In this document: positions 33,362 through 46,076 of the stretch, piece after piece
Position numbering within the stretch: the first letter of the stretch is position 1
Layout of the letters: each line of letters opens with the position of its first letter
From: Iris pallida
Lineage: Eukaryota; Streptophyta; Magnoliopsida; Asparagales; Iridaceae
Direction of reading: 5' to 3'
DNA: 64,000 nucleotides
NCBI GenBank assembly: GCA_029216955.1
Contig: JANAVB010009598.1
Location: forward strand, 23,804,322 to 23,868,321
Position numbers and translations under genes: made by a program
The notes under the pieces: model-generated
What the model saw: only the letters and a program-made list of their open reading frames with translations
Database searches by the model: none
What the model was told of the DNA's origin: nothing

Positions 33362-34074
33362 GTGATCTCACGAGTCAACCATCTCAGAGTCCTCATGACT
33401 AAACCAGGGGCACTCAGCTCTCGACTCGCTACATGGGCAATATTGTTGTCCCCTTATCATATGATCTTTGTCCCACAAAAGGCAGTCAAAGGTCAAGTAC
33501 TGGCGGACTTCTTAGCAGCCCACCCAGGCTCGGAGTCCTCCAGAATATATGAAGAGATCCCAGATGATGTTGCCGACTCACATGCAACCTCTCACGAGGC
33601 TATATGGCGAATGTTCTTCGACGGTGCTTCGAGGACCGGACCTAAAGGCAATATAGTCGTCGGAGTCGGGGTAGTGCTGATCTCCCCTTCCGGATTGGTG
33701 ATTAACCGTGCTTATTCCCTCACCGAGCCCTTTTCTAACAATGTGGCCGAGTACAACGCTCTGGTCATTGGCCTCCAACTTGCAAGAGACTGGGGGTAGA
33801 ATACCTTGAAGCATACGGCAATTCCTAACTAATCGTCAATCAGATCCGGGGCTCATACGAGGTCCGCCACGAAGACATGATCCCTTATCACCAAATAGCG
33901 ATTGACATCATCTCGTCGTTCGAGGGGTTCTTCATAGAACATGTCTCCAGACTCCGAAATATCGAAGCTGATGCCTTAGCCGGTCTTGCCGCTTCCCTAG
34001 CAGTTCCGAATTATGATCGCCAATCAGTGGATATTATAGGCCACGAACTGGTCTGTCCCAAGAAAAATGTGTAA
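33362..34074 (+). pseudogene. Element C archaeal-type RNase H (second)
   Basis: After ADFLAAHPG the sequence reads MFFDGASRTGPKG, GVGVVLISPSG, and NVAEYNALVIGLQLA, the hallmarks of the additional archaeal-type RNase H of Tat elements (catalytic D in FFDGAS and E in AEYNAL). The frame is lost at about 33797 and continues from 33877 with DIISSFEGFFIEHVSRLRNIEADALAGLA, where D in EADALA completes the site. A stop lies at 34072. Confidence 0.85.
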
Positions 34075-34232
34075 TTCGTGGCGAGTTATTCCGCACAGAC
34101 GATCGATGATGCCCAGATTGGAGACAACCATTCATCGATTTCGTTGTCTACGACATCCTGCCCGAGAACCCAAAGGAAGCTACCTCCATTAGACGGCGGT
34201 CTCTCAGATTCTTCTACGATACAGAGACGAAA

Positions 34233-34893
34233 ATGCTGTATCGTCGCTCCTACGACGGATTACTGCTTCGGTGTCTATCAAATACAGAAGCCAAAGAAGC
34301 CGTACGAGAAGCTCATGACGGTGTCTGCGGGGCCCACCAGCCCGGCCCAAAACTGAAAGACCGCCTTCGTCGAATGGGCTACTATTGGCCCACAATGGTG
34401 GCAGATGCGATAGATTATGCTAGAAAATGCAAAGCCTGCCAAATCCACGCAGACTTCATTCACCAACCATCCGAGTTTCTACATTCGACAGTGGCGTCCT
34501 GGCCATTCGAAGCATGGGGAATGGATATCATTGGTCCAATCACCCCACCTTCCTCCCGAGGACATCGCTTCATACTTGTAATCACTGATTACTTCTCCAA
34601 ATGGGCGGAAGCTGTCCCACTCGCAGAAGTTAAGACTTCAAACGTGATCAGCTTCCTTAAGCATCACGTCATCTACCGCTTTGGACTGCCCCGAAGGATC
34701 ATCCATGATAATGGTCCACAGTTTGCAAGCCACGCATTCTATCGGTTTTACGATAAGCACCGTATTCAGAATGTCGCTTCGACACCATACAACCCGACAG
34801 CAAACGGGTTGGCAGAGGCATTCAACAAAACAATCATCAAACTCCTCAAGAAGTTTGTCTCCTCCAACAAATGCGACTGGAACGAGAAGCTCT
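34233..34893 (+). pseudogene. Element C integrase, N-terminal and core part
   Basis: Zinc-binding region EAHDGVCGAHQ ... CKACQIHADF, then the catalytic core with D in WGMDIIGPI, D in IIHDNGPQF and E in NGLAEAFNK, spaced as in retroviral integrases. The frame runs cleanly to CDWNEKL, where element E is inserted (34894). The rest of the integrase resumes at 44754. The region from 34075 to 34232 is a frame-broken link from RNase H. Confidence 0.9.
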
Positions 34894-37800
34894 GTCATGC
34901 CCCAGTTCTAAAATATGTGGGACCAGGAACACGTGGCATGCCAGCTGTACGATCAAGTATAGAAAAACCCCAATTTAATGGACTATACTCGATCGTAGTA
35001 CGCTGAAGTAACAACTAAATAACAATACAGGCAGGTAAATACTAATCTCATCCACAGGAAAAATCACAGAATAAAGCTGGAAGGAATGAAAATAACTCTG
35101 AATCAAACTACAAGTCATGACTAGTAGAAAATAATCCACCAATAAATGTATGAAAGAACTACTAAAAGAGTACAACTGAACTAGAAAAGAAATAGATAGC
35201 CACTAGCAGAAATCACCTAAGAACTCAAGAAACTCACGAGGCTCAACATTGAAGTCCTCGTCAGCAAAAGTCTCCAATCTCCGTAGTCCGTCGGTACCTG
35301 TGCTCGTCCCAATCTGGAAAAGGTGCCAGGTCCTCAGAGGGACGTAACAAGTACACAAGAAATCGACATGCATGATAGTACAGGGCAGTATATAAATAAC
35401 TAGAACAAAATATAACATAACATCTCTCCAACCAAACATGGACAGGATATATCATGCGACATACGATAGGTAAACTAACCATCTATGTGTAATACACTCG
35501 AGACATCTCTAATGGTGCATGAGGGAGGGAGAAGAAGAAGAAACTGCCACCAAACGTTTTACGGTTTGAGAAACGAGGGGCTACGAGCATCCAGCGTCCA
35601 TTGGAAACAGAATTCTCATACACCACTAGTAGACTCTCCCCACCCAATGTATATCTGTACCGTATATGCGGTACAAATAATATGCAAGACGTCATAGTAT
35701 ATATAAGTAGACCTGTACCAACCACTAGACCAGACGCGAACTCACGTGCCAATGATCAGTCGACACACAAATCCATGCTCTCAACTCACTCATATAGTGA
35801 TCGTGTATGATACGGTGTCCGGCTAGAAGGTACCACATACCTTCACAATACACGGGATAAGTCCACTACTACTAGACGCGTGCACACAACTGAGAAGTAA
35901 CTAGGTAACATAAACTAACTGCAAAAATATACAACCAAGCAAGGTGTACTTGCCTGTGTCCAGCAACTGAGTATCCGGGTCCGATGTAGAGTCCGAGTTC
36001 CGAGAAGCAAACAATCCTAAACAAGCATGATTTATAATTAATCTCTATTTAACAATTTACTAAATTGATTAATTGCTAATTAACCAACTAACATTAGTAT
36101 TTTATTAAAACTAGCTAACTAGTACCAATAATTATGAATAATACTTATACAATAATAAGTATGTAAATATACTTATTATCATACATTTATATTCTGTAAT
36201 TAATAATACAACATGATATTTAGTAATTAATTAATTAATTAATTATAATCAATTAACTACTCAATTTAATACACACGTGCATACACAATTCCTAATAATA
36301 CTAACAAAAATAGTAAAAGTCCTTAAAAATCATTTCTAGTCTATTATAATAATAAACTAAATAATACCAGAATAATAAATATATATTATATATATATTTT
36401 TACAGAAATGAATTTATTACCATTAAAACTATTTATTAAATAAATAGTTAAATAATACATAATAATTCGAAATAAATCTTGAAAATTCACTATAAAACCT
36501 AAATTTAACCATTAAATCTAAATTCACTATTCTACACAATAATAACACATAATTAGTAATTATTTAAATTAATAAATAATTATTAAACAATTTAATAAAT
36601 AATTCTAAAATAATTCTAGAAATTACTTTTAAATCCTAAAAATTAGTAATAAATATAAAATACCTAAAATAATTTCCAAAATAGTTTAATTATCTATTTA
36701 CAACAGAAACCTTAACATTTACCCATTTATAAATAATTATATAATTAATATCGATTAATTATATAATATACTTAGTAATCAAAATTACCCTTCTAAAATC
36801 TAAATAAATATAATTAAATATTAGAAATATTTTTATACAGTAAAGTATATTTTTACAAACATTTTCTATATAATATATATTATTTAATTAACAACCAATT
36901 AAATAATGTAAATTAAAAAATGGTAATTGGAATTAATTTAAAAATCTAAAGTTCTCGGTTTTTAATAATAATTACAAATAAAATTCTATAATTTCTGGAG
37001 AAATTGTTATAAAATACTACATAAATTTTACAAACTTTTTCCTCTACAAGGTTTTATTTAATTAATAATAAAATTATTAATTAACGATTAAAACAGTAAA
37101 TACAAACAATTAATTAACCGCGTATAAAATTTATAAGTAAATAGTAATAAATACTAATAAATAATATTAATTCAAACAAAATTTAATGCAGATCCTATAC
37201 TTAATTACTAATGATCCCTTTCAATTAGATCTAATTAATTACCAATAATTAGGCAATAATTAACACTAAAAAAACTGAATTAATTGGATTAAAAACCCTA
37301 AAACTAGGGTTACAGTAAAAAATAAGATTTCCCACGTGGAAGAGCCACGGGGTCGCTCGGGGGGGGTTACCTGCCCGCCGCAGGGGGTCGGGGTCGGCCT
37401 CCAGGCGCGGTGGCGCCGCCGGGGGTCGCCGGGATCGGCCGGCTCTGCTGCTCACAGCGGCAACCGCAGTCCCGTCCGGCCTTGTGCTCCTCCGTACGTC
37501 GGCGAGGAGTCTCGGGTTGAGGGAGGAGGTAGGCGAGGTGAAGGTGAGGTCAGGGGGACGGCTTGGAGACAAAGCTCTAGGGTTAGGGTTAAGAGGAACT
37601 TGGTTAAAGAAGGCTATATATATATATATATATATATAGAATATATATCTAAATCTAATAAAACATCTTTAAGCAATTCTTAAGATAAATAATAGAATTT
37701 AATAATAAAACCTAATAGGGATATCCAATTTAATAAAATAATAATAATAGACCAAGGCAATAATAAAAATATAATAATAGTGATAAACCATAAATAAAAG

Positions 37801-38106
37801 GTAATAAATAATTATAAACTTGCTATTAATTATAATAATATGACAATAACTAAGGATTATAAATAATAATAGAGCCAATATTTATAAGGATAAAATTTGA
37901 CTAGCACTAATAAAAGTAACCCTGATGATCTTGCCAACAATATTGTCAGATAGAAAATAGCATCATCTTGCATCTATATATATACAATATAAATTAAACC
38001 CTGATTAGAAATAATTAATTAATTATTTAATTAAAATAAATTAATAAGCTATTCTTCAAATAAAAAAATAATTTTAAAAATTCCCTGAAAATTCAGGGGG
38101 GTTACA
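34894..38106 (-). repeat. Element E 3' LTR (left)
   Basis: 3.2 kb, very AT-rich from 36000 to 37300, with a GC-rich island at 37330-37575 and a 12-unit TA run at 37615-37638. In minus orientation the TA run precedes the GC island, like a TATA region before a leader. Near 35203-35310 (minus) is an acidic frame ending in a stop (PREFLEFLGDFC), preceded by CACCTTTTCCAG. Other small frames have no support. Confidence 0.9.
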
Positions 38107-41100
38107 ATCTACCCAACTTATAAGAATTTCGTCCTCAAAATTTAAAATAATTCTAATACCAAAGAAATAATAAGAAAATCAATGAAAAGTAAATATGTAA
38201 ATTGTAACTTACTCAACAAGACAATTTACAACGATACTTGGGGGTTTATAGTGGGGTCAAAACTGGCATCATATCCTACAAGAATATGTTCTAGTGATCA
38301 GGGAATAGATCGATATTGCATGGTCAAATCTAATAGGATAAGGAGAGGACACAAATAGTCTATTCTAAGGGAAAGATTTGTCAAACAAGTAGAGTTATTA
38401 AAATAGAGCACATAAAGGTGTGTTTATGGGGGGCATAAATGTCATGTGTATGGTGCGGTTTGTCTAGATCATAATGGTGCAATTATTGGAAGAAAAATCC
38501 TAATATTGTGCTTCAATTACCCAAGTCATGGTAAGGGATCAAATGATATGAACCAAGGAAAGGATAATAGGAAAACTTTTATTTGCTAAATGTCCGACTA
38601 AAATCAGTCTAAGATGGCTACTAGGGTGCTAAGGGTATTACTAAAATAAGATATCATACAAGGTATACTTAACTGACTTAGTAGAAAGATGGTTCTACTA
38701 TAAATCATAGCTAATAAAGGGTTATAAAGAGAAATTCTATACTAAGACGCAGAATAAAGAAGAGTTCAAGGGGGATGGGGTCGATTACAAATTTGAAGGT
38801 CCAATGCAAATAAATGTTTCAAGGAAAAAAAATTGTCAAACGGTCGCAAATGAGATCCTAGGACAAGTTTACTATATCTTCATCTGCATAAAATAATCAT
38901 AGGGAAAGCGAATCAACATGCACTAGGTTGGCCAGACCATCATGCACCGATTCTGATTAGACAATATTTTAGTGGGTGCACCCAATAATATATGTGTCAA
39001 GAACAAGCTTGAGGAAAGAAGAAGCTTGTAAAAACTAGGCTATAACAGCAGTATTAGTCAAGACGATAAAAATAAACGTACAGAAGAAAAGAAAGTACAA
39101 GATAGTTCAAGTCCAAAACACAAATAATGATTTGACCTTTCTAGTTGCCCTATGAATCTCTAACCTTAGTTGAGCTAGGGGATAGGAACCCACAAAGTTA
39201 TGTCTAGGTAATCTAAATACTTATACCAACATATAGTCAGTGTTATCCAACTATAATTTCTTAATGGTCCTGAGAAAAGTATGATGCTAGACTACAAGGT
39301 ATACTACCCAACTTATAAGAATTGAACTAGTACCTCTAACTGTCTCTTTAGGGAAGCAAGTTTATCCTACCAAATTGTAGCAACAACATAGAATTTTCTA
39401 GAGAAGCAATAATAATCCTAACATGAGAAAAAAAAAGTCCTTTGGTCTATTCAAAAGGATAAGACGTAATGATCTGCTTTCCATTATTGCTTAAGAAAAC
39501 AAAATTTTGGATCGATAGTACTAGAATTATGCAGCACGATAAATAGTAAATCAGGAAAGAAAATAAACTAATTAGATAATAAAAAAAATCCTTACAGCAT
39601 TTAGCTCGGCAACCGTGGCATGAGCTAAAGGTGAAGGAAAATTTTTATTACAGAAAATATCAACCAATATTGTCTACAGGTAAAGTAACAAACAACTAAA
39701 TAGATATTCCTAATATTAATACTAATAATATAATACTAAAATATAGGAGAAGATATACTGGTTGACGGATTTGGGGTATGGTCAAGAAAATTTATAGACA
39801 TCTATAGCTCTAAACAATTAGGGAATCATGATACTAGTTTAGGGTCGAGAACAAGAATGATAAAATTTTAAGAAGAAGACATAGTCACATGGGTCGATGA
39901 CTTAACTATAACAGCATATAATCACTATCATGGCTATGAAAAATATGGCAACTAAGGTGTGACACTTCTATCTCATTAGAGTAACATCCTCTATGTTTAT
40001 TTCCTCATCAAGATAAAAAAAATCAAATTCCTGTAAATAAAATTTCTTCATAAATTCTTTCAGTATAAAATCCTTAAATCAAAACAATCATTCACCAATT
40101 TCCTTAATCTCTTTAAGATCGTCGCATATAATCATAATTATAACTTTAAAATACCCAACCAATCCTTTTATCATCACACCAACTCCCTTTTATTTTTCCC
40201 CTTTTTTTTCCTCAACTTTAATTCAGTTTACCTAATATAAAAGATTGTAACTCTCTTATGAAAATACTTAAATCAATCACCGAGATAAATATTATCATAA
40301 TACTAAATTCTTCTTTTTTTTCCAAAAGAAACTTCAATAAAAATTTATCAATCTAAAAAAAAAAGATTTAAATCTCAATTTTTTTTTTCTCAATCAAAAT
40401 TTGTTCCATCAAACAAATTCAATCACAAAAAAATACCTCAAATTTCTAAATCGATCCTCGAAATAAACTTTATTATAGTACAAACATCCTTTTCTTTTCT
40501 CCTCAAAATTTTTAGATTAAAATTACCCAACTCCAAATTTTAAATCACTTTATGAAATGTATCAAATTTCTAAATTCTTCTTAAATAAACCCTTTTTTTC
40601 ATCAAGGTCAAAATATTCAATCTTTAAAGAAATATAAATCTCATAGGCAACTCTTAACTATTTCTATTTACAATCATCTATCCTCAAATTTAAAAAAAAA
40701 AATTTATTCTTCTATTTTGGAAACCAACATAAATCATCAACCAATTTAAATCTCATGTAGCAATGTGAATATTTAAATTTTTAATCATCAAGTTGATTTT
40801 ATATCCTCTCTAACCAATCATAGAATTTTTTTTTTTAAAACTCAAATCAAAACTTTAAATCATCCTCTCAAATCGATCATCGAGTTTATTTTATTAATCA
40901 ACTTCTAACAGTCTTTCCCATATGAGTATAAGTAATCTTTCTCACTATCATTCGAAATTGATATATCATTACTACTCAACTTTGAATTAACTAATCATTC
41001 ATGCAAAAATTATATCTTTCAAAAATATGGTGTTCATCAACCTGCAATATTTAGTACTTTCTAAGAATTCAATTATAGACTCAACCGCATAATTAGCTGC

Positions 41101-41406
41101 CAAGGTAACCCATCTAGCCATATAGTTAACTCAAGAGTGTATATAGTATAGCATCTTCCAAACCTCTATCAATCATGACAAGCAAGGGGTACGGTAGATT
41201 AGATCGAGAAGGATATAATTGCAAGGAAGCCAAAGAGTCAGAAGATATAAATCAAAGAAGAGATCAAGTATTTCGAGGAGTTTGAAATGAGTCGAAATCA
41301 AACGAGATCAAAGGATAAAAATAATCAATTGTGGATGAGACACAATAGTCCTAATCCTATACACAGGCTTGCTTGGTACGGTAAAGTAACCAAACAATAT
41401 TTTCTC
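38107..41406 (-). other. Element E internal region without genes
   Basis: Starts with the PPT region (minus: AAGTTGGGTAGAT, with GAGGACGAAATTC just upstream), as in B and F. No frame longer than about 80 codons and no gag or pol motif occur. 40000-40900 is rich in TC/T runs. The block 38926-38998 holds the palindrome TGGGTGCACCCA and matches F 61815-61887 in reverse. Confidence 0.75.
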
Positions 41407-41424
41407 GACCTGCATGGGCCACCA
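41407..41424 (-). other. Element E primer-binding site
   Basis: Minus-strand TGGTGGCCCATGCAGGTC, identical to B and F, 9 bases from the 5' LTR (41434). Shows that E kept the replication signals while losing its genes. Confidence 0.78.
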
Positions 41425-41433
41425 CTAAAAACA

Positions 41434-44165
41434 TGTCATACCCCGGTTCCAAAATATGTAGGACCAGGAACACGTGGCGTGCCAGCTGTACGATCAAGTA
41501 TAGAAAAACCCCAATTTAATGGACTATACTCGATCGTAGTACGCTGAAGTAACAACTAAATAACAATACAGGCAGGTAAATACTAATCTCATCCACAGGA
41601 AAAATCACAGAATAAAGCTGGAAGGAATGAAAATAACTCTGAATCAAACTACAAGTCATGACTAGTGGAAAATAATCCACCAATAAATGTATGAAAGAAC
41701 TACTAAAAGAGTACAACTGAACCAGAAAAGAAATAGATAGCCACTAGCAGAAATCACCTAAGAACTCAAGAAACTCACGAGGCTCAACATTGAAGTCCTC
41801 GTCAGCAAAAGTCTCCAATCTCCGTAGTCCGTCGGTACCTGTGCTCGTCCCAATCTGGAAAAGGTGCCAGGTCCTCAGAGGGACGTAACAAGTACACAAG
41901 AAATCGACATGCATGATAGTACAGGGCAGTATATAAATAACTAGAACAAAATGTAACATAACATCTCCCCAACCAAACAAGGATAGGATATATCATGCGA
42001 CATACGACAGGTAAACTAACCATCTATGTGTAATGCACTCGAGACATCTCTAATGGTGCATGAGGGAGGGAGAAGAAGAAGAAACTGCCACCAAGCGTTC
42101 TACGGTTTGAAAAACGAGGGGCTACGAGCATCCAGCGTCCATTGGAAACAGAATTCTCATACACCACTAGTAGACTCTCTCCACCCAATGTATATCTGTA
42201 CCCTATATGCGGTACAAATAATATGCAAGACGTCATAGTATATATAAGTAGACCTGTACCAACCACTAGACCAGACGCGAACTCACGTGCCAATGATCAG
42301 TCGACACACAAATCCATGCTCTCAACTCACTCATATAGTGATCGTGTATGATACGGTGTCCGGCTAGAAGGTACCACATACCTTCACAATACACGGAATA
42401 AGTCCACTACTACTAGACGCGTGCACACAACTGAGAAGTAACTAGGTAACATAAACTAACTGCAAAAATATACAACCAAGCAAGGTGTACTTGCCTGTGT
42501 CCAGCAACTGAGTATCCGGGTCCGATGTAGAGTCCGAGTTCCGAGAAGCAAACAATCCTAAACAAGCATGATTTATAATTAATCTCTATTTAACAATTTA
42601 CTAAATTGATTAATTGCTAATTAACCAACAAACATTAGTATTTTATTAAAACTAGCTAACTAGTACCAATAATTATGAATAATACTTATACAATAATAAG
42701 TATGTAAATATACTTATTATCATACATTTATATTCTGTAATTAATAATACAACATGATATTTAGTAATTAATTAATTAATTATAATCAATTAACTACTCA
42801 ATTTAATACACACGTGCATACACAATTCCTAATAATACTAACAAAAATAGTAAAAGTCCTTAAAAATCATTTCTAGTCTATTATAATAATAAACTAAATA
42901 ATAACAGAATAATAAATATATATTATATATATATTTTTACAGAAATGAATTTATTACCATTAAAACTATTTATTAAATAAATAGTTAAATAATACATAAT
43001 AATTCAAAATAAATCTTGAAAATTCACTATAAAATCTAAATTTAACCATTAAATCTAAATTCACTATTCTACACAATAATAACACATAATTAGTAATTAT
43101 TTAAATTAATAAATAATTATTAAACAATTTAATAAATAATTCTAAAATAATTCTAGAAATTACTTTTAAATCCTAAAAATTAGTAATAAATATAAAATAC
43201 CTAAAATAATTTCCAAAATAGTTTAATTATCTATTTACAACAGAAACCTTAACATTTACCCATTTACAAATAATTATATAATTAATATCGATTAATTATA
43301 TAATATACTTAGTAATCAAAATTATCCTTCTAAAATCTAAATAAATATAAATAAATATAATTAAATATTGGAAATATTTTTATACAGTAAAGTATATTTT
43401 TACAAACATTTTCTATATAATATATATTATTTAATTAACAACCAATTAAATAATATAAATGAAAAAACGGTAATTGGAATTAATTTAAAAATCTAAAGTT
43501 CTCGGTTTTTAATATAAAATAATTACAAATAAAATTCTATAATTTCTGGAAAAATTGTTATAAAATACTACATAAATTTTACAAACTTTTTCCTCTACAA
43601 GGTTTTATTTAATTAATAATAAAATTATTAATTAACGATTAAAACAGTAAATACAAACAATTAATTAACCGCATATAAAATTTATAAGTAAATAGTAATA
43701 AATACTAATAAATAATATTAATTCACACAAAATTTAATGTAGATCCTATACTTAATTACTAATGATCCCTTTCAATTAGATCTAATTAATTACCAATAAT
43801 TAGGCAATAATTAACACTAAAAAAACTGAATTAATTGGATTAAAAACCCTAAAACTAGGGTTACAGTAAAAAATAAGATTTCCCACGTGGAAGAGCCATG
43901 GGGTCGCTCGGGGGGGGTTACCTGCCCGCCGCAGGGGGTCGGGGTCGGCCTCCAGGCACGGTGGCGCCGCCGGGGGTCGCCGGGATCGGCCGGCTCTGCT
44001 GCTCACAGCGGCAACCGCAGTCCCGTCCGGCCTTGTGCTCCTCCGTACGTCGGCGAGGAGTCTCGGGTTGAGGGAGGAGGTAGGCGAGGTGAAGGTGAGG
44101 TCAGGGGGGGCGGCTTGGAGACAAAGCTCTAGGGTTAGGGTTAAGAGGAACTTGGTTAAAGAAGG

Positions 44166-44263
<98 letters not shown>

Positions 44264-44753
44264 ATATATATAAAAATATATATATATAATATATATCTAA
44301 ATCTAATAAAACATCTATAAGCAATTCTTAAGACAAATAATAGAATTTAATAATAAAACCTAATAGGGATATCCAATTTAATAAAATAATAATAATAGAC
44401 CATGGCAATAATAAAAATATAATAATAGTGATAAACCATAAATAAAAGGTAATAAATAATTATAAACTTGCTATTAATTATAATAATATGACAATAACTA
44501 AGGATTATAAATAATAATAGAGCCAATATTTATAAGGATAAAATTTGACTAGCACTAATAAAAGTAACCCTGATGATCTTGCCAACAATATTGTCAGATA
44601 GAAAATAGCATCATCTTGCATCTACATATATACAATATAAATTAAACCCTGATTAGAAATAATTAATTAATTATTTAATTAAAATAAATTAACAAGCTAT
44701 TCTTCAAATAAAAAATAATTTTAAAAATTTCCTGAAAATTCAGGGGGGTTACA
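41434..44753 (-). repeat. Element E 5' LTR (right)
   Basis: Nearly the same as the left copy, apart from the first bases (TGTCATACCCC) and the TA microsatellite, which is 90 bases here (44167-44256) against 24 on the left. GC island at 43880-44120. Confidence 0.92.
44167..44256. repeat. (TA)45 microsatellite in E 5' LTR
   Basis: Uninterrupted TA repeat; 12 units in the sister LTR at 37615-37638. Confidence 0.9.
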
Positions 44754-45241
44754 AGCTCGGCGAATGCTTATGGGCTTATCGCACCACAGTTCGAACAGCC
44801 ACCGGGAATATACCATTCTTCCTGGTGTACGGGAGTGAGGCAGTCCTCCCATTGGAGACTCAGATCCCCTCACTACGTGTCGCCCTCACACATCAATTGA
44901 CGACAAACGAAAACCACCTTCGTCGGCTACAGGAATTGGAGGTACTAGATAAAAAGCGCCTCTTGGCTCAGCAATGAATTGAGCTATACCAAGCACGCAT
45001 CTCTGGAGCCTTCAACAAGAAGGTCAAAATCAGAACATTCCAGGTGGGCGATCTCGTCCTGGCAGTCCGGAGGCCGATGGTCATGACTCACAAGACCGCC
45101 GGCAAATTCCAGCCAAAGTGGGAAGGCCCATTTATCATTGAGACAGTATTCTCCAACGGTGCTTACCGTCTCGCAAAATAAAACGAAGACTTGCTCATGT
45201 TGCCCGTCAACGGCAAGTTCCTGAAGAAATATTATATCTAA
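44754..45241 (+). pseudogene. Element C integrase C-terminal part (after element E)
   Basis: Resumes the integrase with LGECLWAYRTTVRTATG, FLVYGSEAVLPLE, and then the C-terminal domain with VGDLVLAVRRP, KFQPKWEGPF and LPVNGKFLKKYYI before the final TAA at 45241. Two in-frame stops (after LLAQQ near 44974 and RLAK near 45179) disable it. There is no chromodomain, in keeping with the Tat clade. Confidence 0.88.
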
Positions 45242-45263
45242 GCGACATTCTCTCTAGATCATC

Positions 45264-45870
45264 GAGTCATGTACCCGCTGGTACCGCTGAACTCACATCC
45301 ACAATATTTCAGATTATCGAGTCATGTACCCGCTGGTACCGCTGCACTCACATCACAACATTTCAGATTATCGAGTCATACACCCGCCGGTGCCGCTGAA
45401 CTCACACTTTCTCAATATTCTAAATTACCGAGTTATGTACCTGCTGGTGCCTCTGAACTCACATTCAGGTCACTCTTTCAGATAGTAAGTCACGTATGAT
45501 TATACCTCTGAACTTTCTTCCTGGAAGAGATCCTCCCTCATGATCCACTACCCGCGCTCCCAGTGCACAAAAAGGGTAATCGATCCACAAATTTCCAAAA
45601 CGTCCATGTCCTCATTACCTCTGAGTCGTTTTCACTTTCGCCAAAACAAACCACCCCCTCGCATAGAACTTCCACGTTCTCCTACCTCTGAGTCGTTCTA
45701 TGTACCCCCTCTCATTGAGCCTACTCCTGCCATGTCCTTATTACCTCTGAGTGAAAAGGATCCGTCGAAGAAACCTTCATGCTTGCCATGTCCTTAGTAC
45801 CTCTGAGTAAGTATGTTCTTTCCCTTCAACTTGTTGCCCGTATCCAAAACTAGGGTACGTTAGGGGCAAC
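45264..45870 (+). repeat. Array of stem-loops with conserved loop (element C)
   Basis: Begins 22 bases after the pol stop. Units 1-4 (45264-45294, 45319-45349, 45373-45403, 45430-45460) pair GAGT(T) with (A)ACTC and hold an inner stem that changes in step: GTACC/GGTAC, then CACC/GGTG, then ACC/GGT. Unit 5: 45487-45515, AAGT/ACTT. Unit 6: 45597-45632, AAAACG/CGTTTT. Unit 7: 45662-45702, CATAGAAC/GTTCTATG. Unit 8 (45723-45752) is weak. Unit 9: 45778-45815, CATGCTT/AAGTATG with one G-U pair. Loops of units 5-9 end in ACCTCTG, and units 6, 8 and 9 read CATGTCC...TACCTCTGA. A last stem GTTGCCC/GGGCAAC spans 45833-45870. Confidence 0.8.
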
Positions 45871-46076
45871 GGGTCCATGCAAAATGTCCCAATTGAATAA
45901 TCATTACACAGCAAAAAAAGAAAAAGTGAAGCAAATATATTCCATTCATTCATAAATCAGTTACATCTACGCAGTTACAGGAAAGTTCTTCATGCAGACA
46001 AGAAAAAAGGCAAAAAGAAGCAAAGACTACAGATAGACATTTACGAGAAACCTTAAAAAACCCTAGCCGCAGAAGT
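45871..46076 (+). other. Spacer between hairpin array and antisense ORF in C
   Basis: A-rich sequence; no ORF or motif recognised. Confidence 0.5.

Larger units (their letters stand above)
34894..44753 (-). mobile_element. Element E: coding-free LTR element (LARD-like), tRNA-Ile-type PBS
   Basis: Ends TGTCATGCCCC...GGGGTTACA with target duplication AGCTC at 34889-34893 and 44754-44758, interrupting the integrase frame of C. Two similar LTRs (34894-38106 and 41434-44753) flank 3.3 kb of internal sequence. The PBS lies by the right LTR, so the element runs on the minus strand. No gag or pol is seen in the internal part. A 70-base internal block (38926-38998) matches F near its 3' LTR, so E probably derives from a Tekay-type element that lost its genes. 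The LTRs are close to identical by eye, so E is young relative to its host. Confidence 0.92.

Noticed and set aside
34075..34232. Separate small gene between RNase H and integrase of C
   Set aside because: The stretch continues the pol polyprotein in a shifted frame; its short open pieces are shadows.
35203..35810. Small frames in both LTRs of E (also 41744-42351), conserved between copies
   Set aside because: Conservation simply reflects LTR identity. Only the acidic end near 35203-35310 was kept as a weak parallel to the B-type LTR frame.
44035..44289. 84-codon frame ending in an Ile-Tyr repeat
   Set aside because: It is translation of the (TA)n microsatellite.
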